Assembly: GCA_024643555.1 (NCBI GenBank) | Contig: JAHEMQ010000001.1 | Location: 1-64,000, forward strand | DNA: 64,000 nucleotides | Direction: 5' to 3' | From: Crocinitomicaceae bacterium | GTDB taxonomy: Bacteria; Bacteroidota; Bacteroidia; Flavobacteriales_D; Crocinitomicaceae | Part shown: one piece after another, positions 1-8,749 of the stretch | Layout: each line of letters begins with the position of its first letter | Position numbering within the stretch: position 1 is the stretch's first letter | Notes under the pieces: model-generated | What the model was told of the DNA's origin: nothing | The model's input: the letters and a program-made list of their open reading frames with translations, nothing else | The model's database searches: none | Position numbers and translations under genes: made by a program

Positions 1-1181
1 GACAAGGCTTCTTTCATGCGAGAAAGCGCCTTTGTTAAGGTTTCTTCAGATGCTGCGTAAGAAATTCGGAAGCAATTTGGTGCTCCGAAGGATTCACCTC
101 CCACCAAAGCTACGAGTCCTTCTTCGAGCAAGAACATGCACAATTCATCGGCGTTATGAATGGTTTTATCGCCATATTTTTTACCGAAGTAAGACGAACA
201 ATCTGGGAAGACGTAAAATGCACCACCAGGTTGATTCGCTTTTAAGCCCGGAATTTCTGAAAGTCCTTTCAAGACCAACTCGCGACGACTTTTAAATGCA
301 GCAATCATTTCTTTTAACACAGATGGATCTGCTTTCATGGCTGCAATCGTTGCACGTTGGGTAATGGAGCAAGTTGCCGAGGTAAATTGTCCTTGCACTT
401 TATCGCACGCAGCAGCAATTTCCTTTGGCGCACCAATGTATCCCAAACGCCAGCCGGTCATGGCCCAAGCTTTGGAAACACCATTGACTGTAACCACTTG
501 GTTATAGATTTCTGGAAATTGAGCCAAGGACTCATGTTTTCCGATGAAGTTAATGTGTTCGTAGATTTCGTCGCTCATGGCAACGATGTGTGGGTATTTT
601 TTGAGGACGTTCGCGATGTCCTGTAATTCTTCTTTCGTGTACACCGATCCTGTTGGATTACAAGGCGTCGAGAACATGAATAATTTCGTTTTCGGAGTAA
701 TGGCTGCTTCCAATTCGGCTCCAGAAATTTTAAAGTCTTTTTCAATTCCCGCGTTGATGACCACCGGAACTCCCTCAGCAACTTTCACGATTTCCAAATA
801 GGAAACCCAATACGGTGCAGGAATGATGACTTCATCTCCTGGGTTAATTAAACTCAACACGACATTGGCGATGGATTGCTTTGCTCCGGTAGAAACCACG
901 ATTTGATCTTTCGCGTAAGTCAAGTGGTTGTCGCGACGGAACTTCTCTGAAATACTCTCACGCAAATCATCGTATCCAGGAACAGGCGTATACATTGTGT
1001 AATTTTGCTCCATTGCTTCAAGCGCAGCATCCTTTATGAATTGTGGCGTATGAAAGTCAGGCTCACCAAGGGACAATGAAATGACATCGAGTCCTTGCGC
1101 TTTTAATTCTCTGCTTTTTCTTGACATCGCAATGGTTGCAGACTCTTCCATGGCTAATAATCGTTCGGATAACTGAATCAT
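1..1181 (-). CDS. aspC: Pyridoxal-phosphate aspartate/aromatic aminotransferase (class I/II), C-terminus cut by window edge
   Basis: Transfers amino groups between aspartate-type amino acids and 2-oxo acids in the cytoplasm, using PLP. About 393 codons are visible from an ATG at 1181 and the frame runs off the left edge, so only a few C-terminal residues should be missing. The N-terminal SLGEPDFHTP motif, the CNPTGSVY motif near residue 174, and SKAWAMTGWRLGY with the PLP lysine near residue 237 are typical of bacterial aspartate aminotransferases of subgroup I. It is divergent from trmD, with its own TACCTTTG promoter element at 1198-1205. The exact substrate within the family cannot be fixed from sequence. 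Confidence 0.93.
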   Translation of the reverse strand, partial: MIQLSERLLAMEESATIAMSRKSRELKAQGLDVISLSLGEPDFHTPQFIKDAALEAMEQNYTMYTPVPGYDDLRESISEKFRRDNHLTYAKDQIVVSTGAKQSIANVVLSLINPGDEVIIPAPYWVSYLEIVKVAEGVPVVINAGIEKDFKISGAELEAAITPKTKLFMFSTPCNPTGSVYTKEELQDIANVLKKYPHIVAMSDEIYEHINFIGKHESLAQFPEIYNQVVTVNGVSKAWAMTGWRLGYIGAPKEIAAACDKVQGQFTSATCSITQRATIAAMKADPSVLKEMIAAFKSRRELVLKGLSEIPGLKANQPGGAFYVFPDCSSYFGKKYGDKTIHNADELCMFLLEEGLVALVGGESFGAPNCFRISYAASEETLTKALSRMKEAL

Positions 1182-1197
1182 GAGTTGAATTTGTCTA

Positions 1198-1205
1198 CAA
1201 AGGTA
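1198..1205 (-). promoter_or_regulatory. Bacteroidota -7 promoter element of the aminotransferase gene
   Basis: The minus strand reads TACCTTTG, an exact match to the phylum's TAnnTTTG -7 element, 16 bases before the ATG. No good TTG -33 element lies at the usual distance. Confidence 0.55.
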
Positions 1206-1285
1206 GTTATTTTCCCAAAGTAGCCTTTTTCGCCGGGCTTTTTATTAAAGGAAATTTCAAGAATTTTACTTTTAACGGAAAGCCC

Positions 1286-1293
1286 TATCTTTG
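1286..1293 (+). promoter_or_regulatory. -7 promoter element of trmD
   Basis: TATCTTTG matches TAnnTTTG and ends only four bases before the trmD ATG. The transcript would be leaderless or nearly so. Confidence 0.55.
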
Positions 1294-1297
1294 TTCT

Positions 1298-1978
1298 ATG
1301 CGCATCGATATACTCACTGTTTTGCCTCAATTACTGGAAAGTCCTTTCGCGGCTTCCATTATGAAAAGAGCACAGGATAAAGGACACGTGGAAATTCATG
1401 TCCACAACATTCGGGATTACTCCACGGATAAACACAAAAATGTAGACGATTACCAATACGGAGGAGGAGCAGGAATGGTGATGAGCATCGAACCAATTGC
1501 GGCCTTGATTGATAAATTGTCTTCCGAACGTAGCTACGACGACATCATCTACATGTCGCCCGACGGGAAAGTGTTGGATCAAAACGATTGCAATCAAATG
1601 TCGCTGTGTGAAAACCTCATGATTCTTTGCGGACATTACAAAGGCGTGGATGACCGCGTACGTCAACATTACATCACCAAAGAAATTTCCATCGGTTCCT
1701 ATGTGCTTTCAGGTGGAGAACTCGCAGCAGCGGTTGTTGTAGATGCGGTGGTTCGACTGATTCCAGGTGTACTAAACGATGAAACGTCTGCATTAACGGA
1801 TAGTTTTCAAGACAATTTACTTTCTCCACCGGTGTACACGCGTCCACCTGAATATAAGGGATGGAAAGTGCCGGATGTGTTGCTTTCGGGAAATCAAAAG
1901 GAAATTGATCGCTGGCGAGAAGAACAAGCCTACCAACGCACCAAAGAACGCAGACCAGATTTGTTAGATGAAAAATGA
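1298..1978 (+). CDS. trmD: tRNA (guanine-N1)-methyltransferase TrmD
   Basis: Methylates N1 of G37 in tRNAs, using S-adenosylmethionine through the SPOUT trefoil knot, which prevents frameshifting. At 226 residues it has the normal family length. Visible motifs are GGGAGMVM (55-62), [11 protein letters not shown] (about 111-121) and [11 protein letters not shown] (131-141), which form the knot and cofactor site. The start [10 protein letters not shown] is the canonical TrmD N-terminus. The 3' end overlaps the next gene by four bases (ATGA), suggesting coupled translation. rimM and rpsP, frequent trmD neighbours in other bacteria, lie 39 kb away here. Confidence 0.97.
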   Translation: MRIDILTVLPQLLESPFAASIMKRAQDKGHVEIHVHNIRDYSTDKHKNVDDYQYGGGAGMVMSIEPIAALIDKLSSERSYDDIIYMSPDGKVLDQNDCNQMSLCENLMILCGHYKGVDDRVRQHYITKEISIGSYVLSGGELAAAVVVDAVVRLIPGVLNDETSALTDSFQDNLLSPPVYTRPPEYKGWKVPDVLLSGNQKEIDRWREEQAYQRTKERRPDLLDEK

Positions 1979-2928
1979 TTTTTGATAAGATGAGACATAA
2001 GACGTTTCTTTTCACGGCTGTACTTTTACTTTCCATGAACGTAATCGCGACACCAAAGGATTCGGTGTATTCATATCGGTTTTTTGTGGAGAATCATTTT
2101 GGTCATCCCTACCTGAATTTTCAGTTGGATTCTTCCTGGTATTTCATGAATGAACACTATAACCATAAGCATTTTGTGCACAACGAATTCTTTAATCCTA
2201 GTTTGAAAGAAAACTTGCACATTATTCAGTTGTCGGATAATTTTTCTTTTGCTGAGATGGGGAAGTCAAAAATCCCTTCGAAAATACTAACATTGAACTT
2301 CAAGGAAGTAGTCAAACAATTTAAGTCTGCCGACTACGAGCAAAAGATGGGCTATGTTCAAATGGATATGCCGCGCAAAAAAGCAATCCTGAACTTGAAG
2401 ATGTTGGGCGTCGGTAAAGGATTTTTACTCGTTTATGAATTGCACGATCATTCCAATTGGATGATGTGGTATCCAGATTTAACTGAAGCGAGGAAAGAAC
2501 TTTTGAAGTCACGTGAAATCAATGCGGATAAAATGATTTTGAAATCATTTGTCCCAATTAGCGATAAAGATCTATCCAATGCAGAATTAAATGATACCTT
2601 AACTTACGTTGAAGCAGAATTTCAAGGAGGATTTGATGGTTTGTCAAAATTCATAAATGAAAATTTAGAGATTCCAATTTCCTTCATTGAAAATAGTGAT
2701 ATGAAAAAAGGAACTTCTTCTTGTCGTGTCGTCGTAAGATTTGAAATCGATAAAGATGGAACAATGAATGATTTTTTTATTGATAACATGGAAGCTGTTT
2801 TTATGCCTTCACTTGTAAATGTTAGCATCAAATTGTACCGTGAAATGCCCAATTGGACTCCTGCCAGAGAGCAAGGAAAACCTGTTCGAATTTTCCTTCG
2901 TTTACCGTTAAAATTTGAGGTGTTTTAA
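1975..2928 (+). CDS. Secreted protein with a TonB C-terminal-like domain
   Basis: A 317-residue exported protein of unknown role. The N-terminus has a hydrophobic stretch ([15 protein letters not shown]) that reads as a signal peptide, and a second ATG at 1990 would give a more usual signal. Residues about 212-317 match the TonB-C fold of Bacteroidota: an [13 protein letters not shown] opening, a [11 protein letters not shown] strand, [15 protein letters not shown], and a final strand of LPLKFEV. The proline-rich spacer and cytoplasmic-membrane anchor of a true TonB are missing, so energy transduction is doubtful. Residues 30-210 match nothing I know. It follows trmD with a four-base overlap and precedes the M14 peptidase by 15 bases. 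Confidence 0.75.
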   Translation: MIFDKMRHKTFLFTAVLLLSMNVIATPKDSVYSYRFFVENHFGHPYLNFQLDSSWYFMNEHYNHKHFVHNEFFNPSLKENLHIIQLSDNFSFAEMGKSKIPSKILTLNFKEVVKQFKSADYEQKMGYVQMDMPRKKAILNLKMLGVGKGFLLVYELHDHSNWMMWYPDLTEARKELLKSREINADKMILKSFVPISDKDLSNAELNDTLTYVEAEFQGGFDGLSKFINENLEIPISFIENSDMKKGTSSCRVVVRFEIDKDGTMNDFFIDNMEAVFMPSLVNVSIKLYREMPNWTPAREQGKPVRIFLRLPLKFEVF

Positions 2929-2943
2929 TTTTTTTTCTTTCGG

Positions 2944-4665
2944 ATGAATCATATTTTATTGAGTACCATTTTACTATTTGTTTCAGGAAGTTTTTTTTGT
3001 CAATCCAACTGGACAGGAAACACGTCTCCGACCTATCCGGAACTCGTTGAGCACCTCCAACAACTGGACAAAGCACACAAGGAACTTTCCATGTACAACA
3101 TGGGGCCTTCAGATTACGGTTTACCCATTTATTTGTTTGTCATTAATGGAGGAAAGGATTCCATACGGACCTTTGCGAAAGCACTCGCTGGGACAACGAT
3201 TTTGATTAATAATGCGATTCATCCGGGCGAACCAGATGGCATCAATGCGTGTTTGATTTGGTTGGACCAATGGATTGCGCAAGGAAAACCCTTGGAATCG
3301 AAAAATGGCGACAAATTACCAGTCATTGCGTTTATTCCCGCCTACAATGTGGGAGGAATGATGAACCGTTCTTCGACGAGTCGTGCCAACCAAAATGGCC
3401 CCGAGGAATATGGATTCCGGGGAAGTACCCGCAATTTTGACCTGAACCGCGATTTCATCAAAATGGATTCAGAAAATGCGTTCACGTTTGCGAAAATCTT
3501 TCATTCCTTGGATCCAGATGTCTTTATTGACAACCATGTTTCCAACGGCGCGGACTACCAATACACCCTCACGTACATCGCCTCGATGAAAGAGCGCATG
3601 TCGCCGGAAATGAAGGAGTTGACCTATGAAAAATGCATTCCGTTTCTCACAAAAAATGTGGAACAACAAGGTTGGGACTTATTTCCATACGTGGAATTGA
3701 AAGGGGAGACACCCGCACAAGGAATCCATGCCTTCAATGATTTGCCGCGCTATGCGATGGGATACGCTTCGCTGTTTCATTCGATTAGTTTTACGGTCGA
3801 AACGCACATGTTAAAACCATTTCCGCAGCGCGTTCAAGCGACTTTGGCATTTATGGAGGGAATCATTTCGTTTACGACGCTAAACGCACTAGAAATCGAA
3901 GACAAACGCAGCGCAGCGAAATTATGGGCCAGAAACCTGGAGCACTATGCCTTTAATTATCAACTGACGGAGAAAGCGGATTCCATTTCGTTCAAAGGTT
4001 ACGAGCATTCATTTCCAGTACATCCCATCACTGGATTGAAGGAATTATCGTACGATCGAAGCAAAGCGTATGAACGCATGATTCCATGGTTCCGAACTTA
4101 TGTTCCAACGGATTCTATGAAAGTACCTCTGTATTATGTGGTTGGTGGACAAGAACAAGATGTGATTGATCGTCTTATCGCAAACCATGTGATTTTTGAA
4201 ACCTTGACGAAGGCATCGATTGATACCTTGCATGTCTTCTCTGTGAAGTCCTACAAGAGTCCGAGTCAGCCCTACGAAGGTCATTTTAAATTGGGGCAAA
4301 TTGAAGTGGGGGAGAGTAAACGAGCAATGGATTTGAAGCCTGGCGATATTCTGATTCCTAGTCAACAAGATGCGGCTTTATTTCTGCATGCTTCATTACA
4401 ACCAAGGGCAGAAGACTCCTACTTGACTTGGAATTTCTTTGATTCGTATTTACAGCAAAAGGAGTATTTCTCCAATTATGTTTTTAAGGATCAAATCGCT
4501 GAAATTCTCGCAGGGAATCGAACCTTAAAGGAGGAATATGAACTTCGAAAAGCAACCGATGAGAAATTTAGAAATTCCGAATGGGATCAACTTTATTTTA
4601 TCTATAGTCGAAGTCCGTATTTCGAACAAACGTTTATGCGTCTGCCAATTTATCAGAAATTCTAA
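2944..4665 (+). CDS. Secreted M14-family zinc carboxypeptidase
   Basis: A predicted metallocarboxypeptidase acting outside the cytoplasm, with a signal peptide at residues 1-20 ending SFFCQ. Zinc ligands fit the M14 pattern: H93 and E96 in HPGEPDG, and H198 in IDNHVSNG. DLNRDF (166-171) and FTVETH, with the likely catalytic E286, complete the site. The domain occupies roughly residues 30-300. The C-terminal 270 residues are unassigned and may be a beta-rich accessory domain. I see no T9SS sorting domain, so a periplasmic location is more likely than cell-surface release. It converges with the PorP gene, with eight bases between stops. Confidence 0.85.
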   Translation: MNHILLSTILLFVSGSFFCQSNWTGNTSPTYPELVEHLQQLDKAHKELSMYNMGPSDYGLPIYLFVINGGKDSIRTFAKALAGTTILINNAIHPGEPDGINACLIWLDQWIAQGKPLESKNGDKLPVIAFIPAYNVGGMMNRSSTSRANQNGPEEYGFRGSTRNFDLNRDFIKMDSENAFTFAKIFHSLDPDVFIDNHVSNGADYQYTLTYIASMKERMSPEMKELTYEKCIPFLTKNVEQQGWDLFPYVELKGETPAQGIHAFNDLPRYAMGYASLFHSISFTVETHMLKPFPQRVQATLAFMEGIISFTTLNALEIEDKRSAAKLWARNLEHYAFNYQLTEKADSISFKGYEHSFPVHPITGLKELSYDRSKAYERMIPWFRTYVPTDSMKVPLYYVVGGQEQDVIDRLIANHVIFETLTKASIDTLHVFSVKSYKSPSQPYEGHFKLGQIEVGESKRAMDLKPGDILIPSQQDAALFLHASLQPRAEDSYLTWNFFDSYLQQKEYFSNYVFKDQIAEILAGNRTLKEEYELRKATDEKFRNSEWDQLYFIYSRSPYFEQTFMRLPIYQKF

Positions 4666-4673
4666 ACAATCCT

Positions 4674-5636
4674 TTAGAAGGAAGGACAAGAAATGCGTCG
4701 GAAGTCCTTCATTTGTTTCTTGCATTTCAAGTTAATACCCATAGAGATTTCATGGGATCCACCACTGATTCCACCCAATTGAGAAACGGTTAAATCGTAA
4801 CTGTATCCAATTCTGAATTTATCGGTAGTTATTCCAAGACTAACGATAAACGCATCTCGATTTCGATACCAAGCACCGATGGTAAATGCTTCGTATTTCA
4901 AATATGCGCCTATGTTAAATTGTTGGAATCCATTTTGGTATTGATAGATGACATTTGGCATCAACATGGTATTGCTGGAGTATTTACCTCTTTGTCCAAT
5001 TTTAATGGTTGCTCCCATGTGTCCAGTGATTCGAATCGGTAATTTCGATTCTCCTAAAATCATGGATTCATCTGGACGATTCAAGTGATGTCCAGCTACT
5101 CCAAAATAGAAATTTTTTGTAAATCCGACCATTCCTGCAGACACATCAAAAAATCCATGGTAACCATTTCCTCTAGGCACATCGCCGGTTTGATAAATAA
5201 ATCCTCTGCGTGGATCAATCATGTCACCGAAGGTCAATTTACTCCAATCCAAGTATTTCTGGAAGTATGCTGCTTGTCCGCCAAACATAATGCGAAACTT
5301 ACGGTTTACTTTCAAATAATACGAATAGGTTCCAGCAAGCATGGACGTTTGAATGGTTCCTTGACCTTGTTGGTCGTGCATCGCCATGATTCCGATTCCT
5401 CCAGATAAATTCTTCGCATAGGTGTCATACGCTGCAGCATACGTGACAAAGTTTCCCGTTAACTGTGGCCATTGGTTTCGATAGTTCAATGCCACACGTG
5501 GACAACCACTTGATCCGGCCAATGCTGGATTTAGATAGACTGGATTCGAATAAAATTGTGTAAAAGTAGGATCTTGAGCAAGCGATTGAAAACTCAAGTA
5601 AAGAAAACACAGTAGGATGATGTTTTTCATGTTCAT
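4674..5636 (-). CDS. PorP/SprF-family type IX secretion outer-membrane protein
   Basis: A 320-residue outer-membrane barrel of the PorP/SprF family, whose members help the T9SS export or anchor surface proteins. A signal peptide spans residues 1-21 (ending SLAQ). The mature N-terminus has the family hallmark DPTFTQFYSNPVYLNPALAG, followed by NYRNQWPQL. The C-terminal IGYSYDLT...SHEISMGI pattern is also typical. SprF genes often sit beside the large adhesin they serve, but none is present here. Instead it is the last gene of an ECF sigma/anti-sigma operon, one base after the anti-sigma stop. This suggests that the barrel is a partner or target of that regulator. Confidence 0.9.
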   Translation of the reverse strand: MNMKNIILLCFLYLSFQSLAQDPTFTQFYSNPVYLNPALAGSSGCPRVALNYRNQWPQLTGNFVTYAAAYDTYAKNLSGGIGIMAMHDQQGQGTIQTSMLAGTYSYYLKVNRKFRIMFGGQAAYFQKYLDWSKLTFGDMIDPRRGFIYQTGDVPRGNGYHGFFDVSAGMVGFTKNFYFGVAGHHLNRPDESMILGESKLPIRITGHMGATIKIGQRGKYSSNTMLMPNVIYQYQNGFQQFNIGAYLKYEAFTIGAWYRNRDAFIVSLGITTDKFRIGYSYDLTVSQLGGISGGSHEISMGINLKCKKQMKDFRRISCPSF

Positions 5637-5637
5637 G

Positions 5638-7320
5638 TTATAGGCTAATGTAACGGCGAGCTTTCTTGCTCACTGATGAATGAATACGTAAGGTCAATTG
5701 ATGTGCGAATGTTTTTTCAGTCATGCTGGCTAAACTTAAATAACTTGATTGTCCGATGAGTGCGAAGTTTTTCCCTTGATAGCCAATGGAAAGACTTCCG
5801 CTTGCTTGATTGCTGTATGATCCACCAACTTGAAACTTCCCTGCCTTGAAGGTGAATCCGCCATAAAGTTCTTGTCGGTACAAGTTGTGTTGTAACAAAA
5901 CGTAAGGAGCAAAAATTAATTGTTCGTTTCGTGAAATATATTGTGTTCCTGCAATGAAAGTGAAATTCTTTGCTGCTTTTAATGCCGTAACAGTATTGGA
6001 ATATACATTTTCATTGTGACTGAAAAGATTCGTTAACTGTGCACTTAAAAAGAACAAAGGAGTATGTATCGTGAGTCCGGCATCCAAATCTCTGTACCAC
6101 AAGGTTCGTCCAATGGCCAAGGACGTATCGAATTGGAACGTGTTCACTTGACCCGTTTCAAATTCAGCTTGCGATTGATTCACCATTTTTTGTTGGTCCA
6201 GGGTACGTGTTCCCATTTTAAATCGAACGGCTGGCTCTAGGGAAATCTTTCTTGTTAAGGCAATTTTAGGCGAGAAAATAGCTGCAACATTTGAGTTTTT
6301 GAGCAATCCATTATTGAATTGGTCGTAGTTCAACTGTAAACCAAATCCAGCTCGCATGTTTCTCGAATAGCCGTCCAATGAAAGCTGATTGTTCATTTTA
6401 GATTGTGTGCTTGATTCAAAAGAACGAACGGAGCTAATGGCTTGAAAAAGAGTTTGTGAGGTTGTTCCAACTGAACTAAAATTTAAATCTAAATTAGACT
6501 GATTCGGAATGGCATAATCATAACTTTGATTGTTGCTTAATCCAATGTCCTTGCTCAATAAATGGTCGATTTTTCGAAATAGATTGATGTCCCCTAAACT
6601 TATTTCAGTCGCATCCTTCAATTTGTGCTGTACCAATTCTTCTGCTTTGAAATTTGTTCGGTATCCACCAACCTTCATTCCTTTTAATGCATTGGTTTTT
6701 ATATTCTGTACCTCTTCAAGGTAAGACAAGGAAGGTTCCGTTTTTGAAGCGGTTTCCGCTATTGCGTTTGTGGGAACAGAAGTGTTCAAGGTAGAAATGC
6801 GAGATGAAATGTGCGCGTTGGAGGATTCATCTGAAAGCAAAAGTACAGCTACATTCCTTGAAGTTTCAACAGGAGAAGAAACAGGTGAGGAGTGGTTGGT
6901 TTCAGCAAAGAACGTAGCTGGGGTATAATGTGATGTTGGCGTATTATTCGTGTTCCCGGTCTTGCGAGAAGTTTTGATCGAATGCACCTCCAGTTTTGAC
7001 TGTTTTTGAACCTGTTGCTTGGCCGCGATGGAAGAGTTTTCTTTTTGATTTGTGAAATAGTAAGTGCTTGTCGTGATGAAAAGTGCCAATAAGGCAAGCG
7101 CTAAAACAGGTTTGTAACTTCTTTTCTTGTAAAGGGAATCTTTATGATCGAAAGTCATTGGAACAACATCTACTTTAGCTTGTTCCCAAGCGTCCATGTC
7201 CAGTTCCAACTCTGGATGATTCATCAAGAACAGTTCGAGTTGTTCTTCTTGATCTGACGAGAGGTTTCCCTCGGTATAATCAAAAAGCCAGCGATCAATG
7301 TTTTCGTGTGTCGGTTGCAT
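5638..7320 (-). CDS. Dual-membrane-spanning anti-sigma factor fused to a PorP/SprF-like outer-membrane barrel
   Basis: A 560-residue protein with four parts. Residues 1-65 are a cytoplasmic anti-sigma-like segment: WLFDYTEGNLSSDQEEQLELFL followed by HPELELDMDAWE, as in zinc-free anti-sigma domains of this phylum. Residues 71-89 form one transmembrane helix. Residues about 90-305 are a Ser/Thr/Asn-rich linker likely to cross the periplasm. Residues about 308-560 are amphipathic strands resembling a PorP/SprF barrel (LQLNYDQF, LDAGLTIHTPLFF, GSLSIGYQG). The layout matches the Dma (dual membrane-spanning anti-sigma) factors described in Bacteroides. The ATG overlaps the sigma stop (TAATG), so translation is probably coupled. 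The barrel's PorP likeness is by eye. Confidence 0.8.
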   Translation of the reverse strand: MQPTHENIDRWLFDYTEGNLSSDQEEQLELFLMNHPELELDMDAWEQAKVDVVPMTFDHKDSLYKKRSYKPVLALALLALFITTSTYYFTNQKENSSIAAKQQVQKQSKLEVHSIKTSRKTGNTNNTPTSHYTPATFFAETNHSSPVSSPVETSRNVAVLLLSDESSNAHISSRISTLNTSVPTNAIAETASKTEPSLSYLEEVQNIKTNALKGMKVGGYRTNFKAEELVQHKLKDATEISLGDINLFRKIDHLLSKDIGLSNNQSYDYAIPNQSNLDLNFSSVGTTSQTLFQAISSVRSFESSTQSKMNNQLSLDGYSRNMRAGFGLQLNYDQFNNGLLKNSNVAAIFSPKIALTRKISLEPAVRFKMGTRTLDQQKMVNQSQAEFETGQVNTFQFDTSLAIGRTLWYRDLDAGLTIHTPLFFLSAQLTNLFSHNENVYSNTVTALKAAKNFTFIAGTQYISRNEQLIFAPYVLLQHNLYRQELYGGFTFKAGKFQVGGSYSNQASGSLSIGYQGKNFALIGQSSYLSLASMTEKTFAHQLTLRIHSSVSKKARRYISL

Positions 7321-7808
7321 TAGGCAAGTTCAAAAATTCCTTTTAACTGTTTTTTTATCTTAAGTCGTGCTCTAAACAAATATACTTTCACTTGTGACGA
7401 TGGAATGCTGAGCATGGCACCAATCTCTTCGTACGTATATCCTTCTAAATCACGCAACAAAAGAATACTCTTTTGAATTGGAGGCAAGGTACTGACCAAT
7501 TGATCAATGACTTGTTTCGATTCGTAGCTGTTGTCGGGAGCTTGACTCCTGATATCAGCGCATGAATCGAGGTGAGTTTGTTGTCTTTTTTTTCGGCTCA
7601 CTTGATTTAGCATCGCGTTGTGGGCACAAGTAAAAAGCCAACTCTTCACTTTCTCCTTTTCAACTTTGTCTTTATTTAACCACAACTTCTCAAAAGTGTC
7701 TTGTACAATATCCCGTGCATCTTCTGAATCCTTCAGAAAATGAACCGCAAAACGATACAATGCATCGCTATGCTGATCAATGGAAAAATTGTATTCGGCA
7801 CTAGTCAA
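7320..7808 (-). CDS. ECF-family RNA polymerase sigma factor
   Basis: A 162-residue extracytoplasmic-function sigma-70 factor. Region 2 lies at about residues 10-75 (DALYRFAVHFLKDSEDARDIVQDTFEKLW, then the KSWLFTCAHN helix). Region 4 is at about 108-158 (LPPIQKSILLLRDLEGYTYEEIGAML and the RARLKIKK helix). It heads a three-gene operon with its cognate anti-sigma factor and a PorP/SprF barrel. Auto-regulation is usual for such operons but is not shown here. Its regulon cannot be read from this window. Confidence 0.93.
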   Translation of the reverse strand: MTSAEYNFSIDQHSDALYRFAVHFLKDSEDARDIVQDTFEKLWLNKDKVEKEKVKSWLFTCAHNAMLNQVSRKKRQQTHLDSCADIRSQAPDNSYESKQVIDQLVSTLPPIQKSILLLRDLEGYTYEEIGAMLSIPSSQVKVYLFRARLKIKKQLKGIFELA

Positions 7809-7890
7809 GGTTGCAGTATTACAGTTAAAACAAATTGAACTTATCTAAAGTTACAGTTGCTTGAATTTTTTTTCTTAACGAGTAAACTTA

Positions 7891-7898
7891 CAAAATTA
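7891..7898 (-). promoter_or_regulatory. Possible -7 promoter element for the sigma/anti-sigma/PorP operon
   Basis: TAATTTTG on the minus strand matches TAnnTTTG but lies 83 bases from the sigma factor ATG, farther than other examples here. The 114-base gap 7809-7922 holds no other clear signal. An ECF-dependent promoter would look different. Confidence 0.3.
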
Positions 7899-7922
7899 TT
7901 GGCAAGAATAAAAAGGACGGTT

Positions 7923-8732
7923 TTAGAATCCGAAGTTGTCGAAACCGATTTGGGTTAATTCTCGGTATTTTTCTTCGTTAAATTCATAAAGAGAGGAAGG
8001 TTTATGTGGAACACCTCGTTGTTTCTCTTTTAAGTTGGAAAGAATGTTTAATTTTTGAATTTTTCTACGGAAATTACGTTTGTCCAATGGTTTATCCAAA
8101 ATACTTTCATACAAGCGATGCAATTGACTCAAGGTGAATTTTTCAGGCAACAAATTGAAACCGATGGGTTGAATTTTAATTTTTTGCTTCAACTTTTCTT
8201 TCGCGGCTTGAAGGATTTCAAAGTGGTCAAATGCCAACTCACTGATTTCGTTCACGGGTGCCCAGCCAGCATTTTTTGCAAATGAGGATGCGTGCGGCAT
8301 GTAATTTTCAATTTTTACAAGTGAAAAGTAAGCAACCGTAATTACTCTGGCATCCGGTTGAGCACGAATGGATTTTAACCATTCACGGTCTGATTCCTTG
8401 TGAATTCGAAAGGGATCCCCGAATGCACCTACTTGTTCCAGGTAAATATCTTTTAATCCTGTTAGTTCCTCCAAAACGCGACTTGCTGCTTGGTCCAAGT
8501 TTTCATTATCGTAAATCAAGTTTCCTGGCAGAGCTAGTCTTGGTCCATTCGCTGCTGAAATTTCCCCGCGATCAATAACAAGAACAGTTAATTTTTCTAG
8601 GTCAAAACCAAAGATGACACAGTCAACAGAGACATTTGGATTTAATTCAGAAGCTATTTTTTTAGGATTATTATGCACGAATGGAGGATTATATATATAT
8701 TTGGATAGTGTAAAAATGACACAAAGACTCAA
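7923..8732 (-). CDS. NrtR/AraR-type Nudix-domain transcriptional regulator
   Basis: A 269-residue protein with a Nudix-fold domain (about 35-170) and a C-terminal winged helix-turn-helix (about 195-260: FTLSQLHRLYESIL, KRNFRRKIQKL). The Nudix box is degenerate: it reads GNLIYDNENLDQAASRVLEE then LTGL, with Val and Leu replacing two Glu residues needed for catalysis. This is expected of ligand-sensing regulators such as NrtR (ADP-ribose) and AraR (arabinose). It is divergent from the sugar operon, so it probably controls it and senses a sugar or sugar derivative. The start is uncertain: ATG at 8732 overlaps the operon promoter, and a GTG at 8678 would free it. Confidence 0.82.
   Translation of the reverse strand: MSLCVIFTLSKYIYNPPFVHNNPKKIASELNPNVSVDCVIFGFDLEKLTVLVIDRGEISAANGPRLALPGNLIYDNENLDQAASRVLEELTGLKDIYLEQVGAFGDPFRIHKESDREWLKSIRAQPDARVITVAYFSLVKIENYMPHASSFAKNAGWAPVNEISELAFDHFEILQAAKEKLKQKIKIQPIGFNLLPEKFTLSQLHRLYESILDKPLDKRNFRRKIQKLNILSNLKEKQRGVPHKPSSLYEFNEEKYRELTQIGFDNFGF
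8696..8703 (+). promoter_or_regulatory. -7 promoter element of the maltose-type operon
   Basis: TATATTTG matches TAnnTTTG, 46 bases before the kinase ATG, inside an AT-alternating run. It lies within the longest reading of the divergent regulator gene. Confidence 0.5.
8708..8722. promoter_or_regulatory. Candidate operator, inverted repeat GTGT-N7-ACAC
   Basis: A short inverted repeat just downstream of the -7 element and before the kinase start, where a repressor could block transcription. The arms are only four bases, so chance is possible. The divergent Nudix-type regulator is the natural candidate to bind it. Confidence 0.3.
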
Positions 8733-8749
8733 TTTTTCATTTAAGAAGT

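Noticed and set aside
4668..4685. Possible hairpin TCCTT-AGAAGGA between the M14 peptidase and PorP genes.
   Set aside because: The stem is only five base pairs without a T tract; not a believable terminator.
8691..8702. TATATATATA run near the sugar operon as a specific operator.
   Set aside because: Simple AT alternation is self-complementary by composition; it only provides the TATATTTG box.
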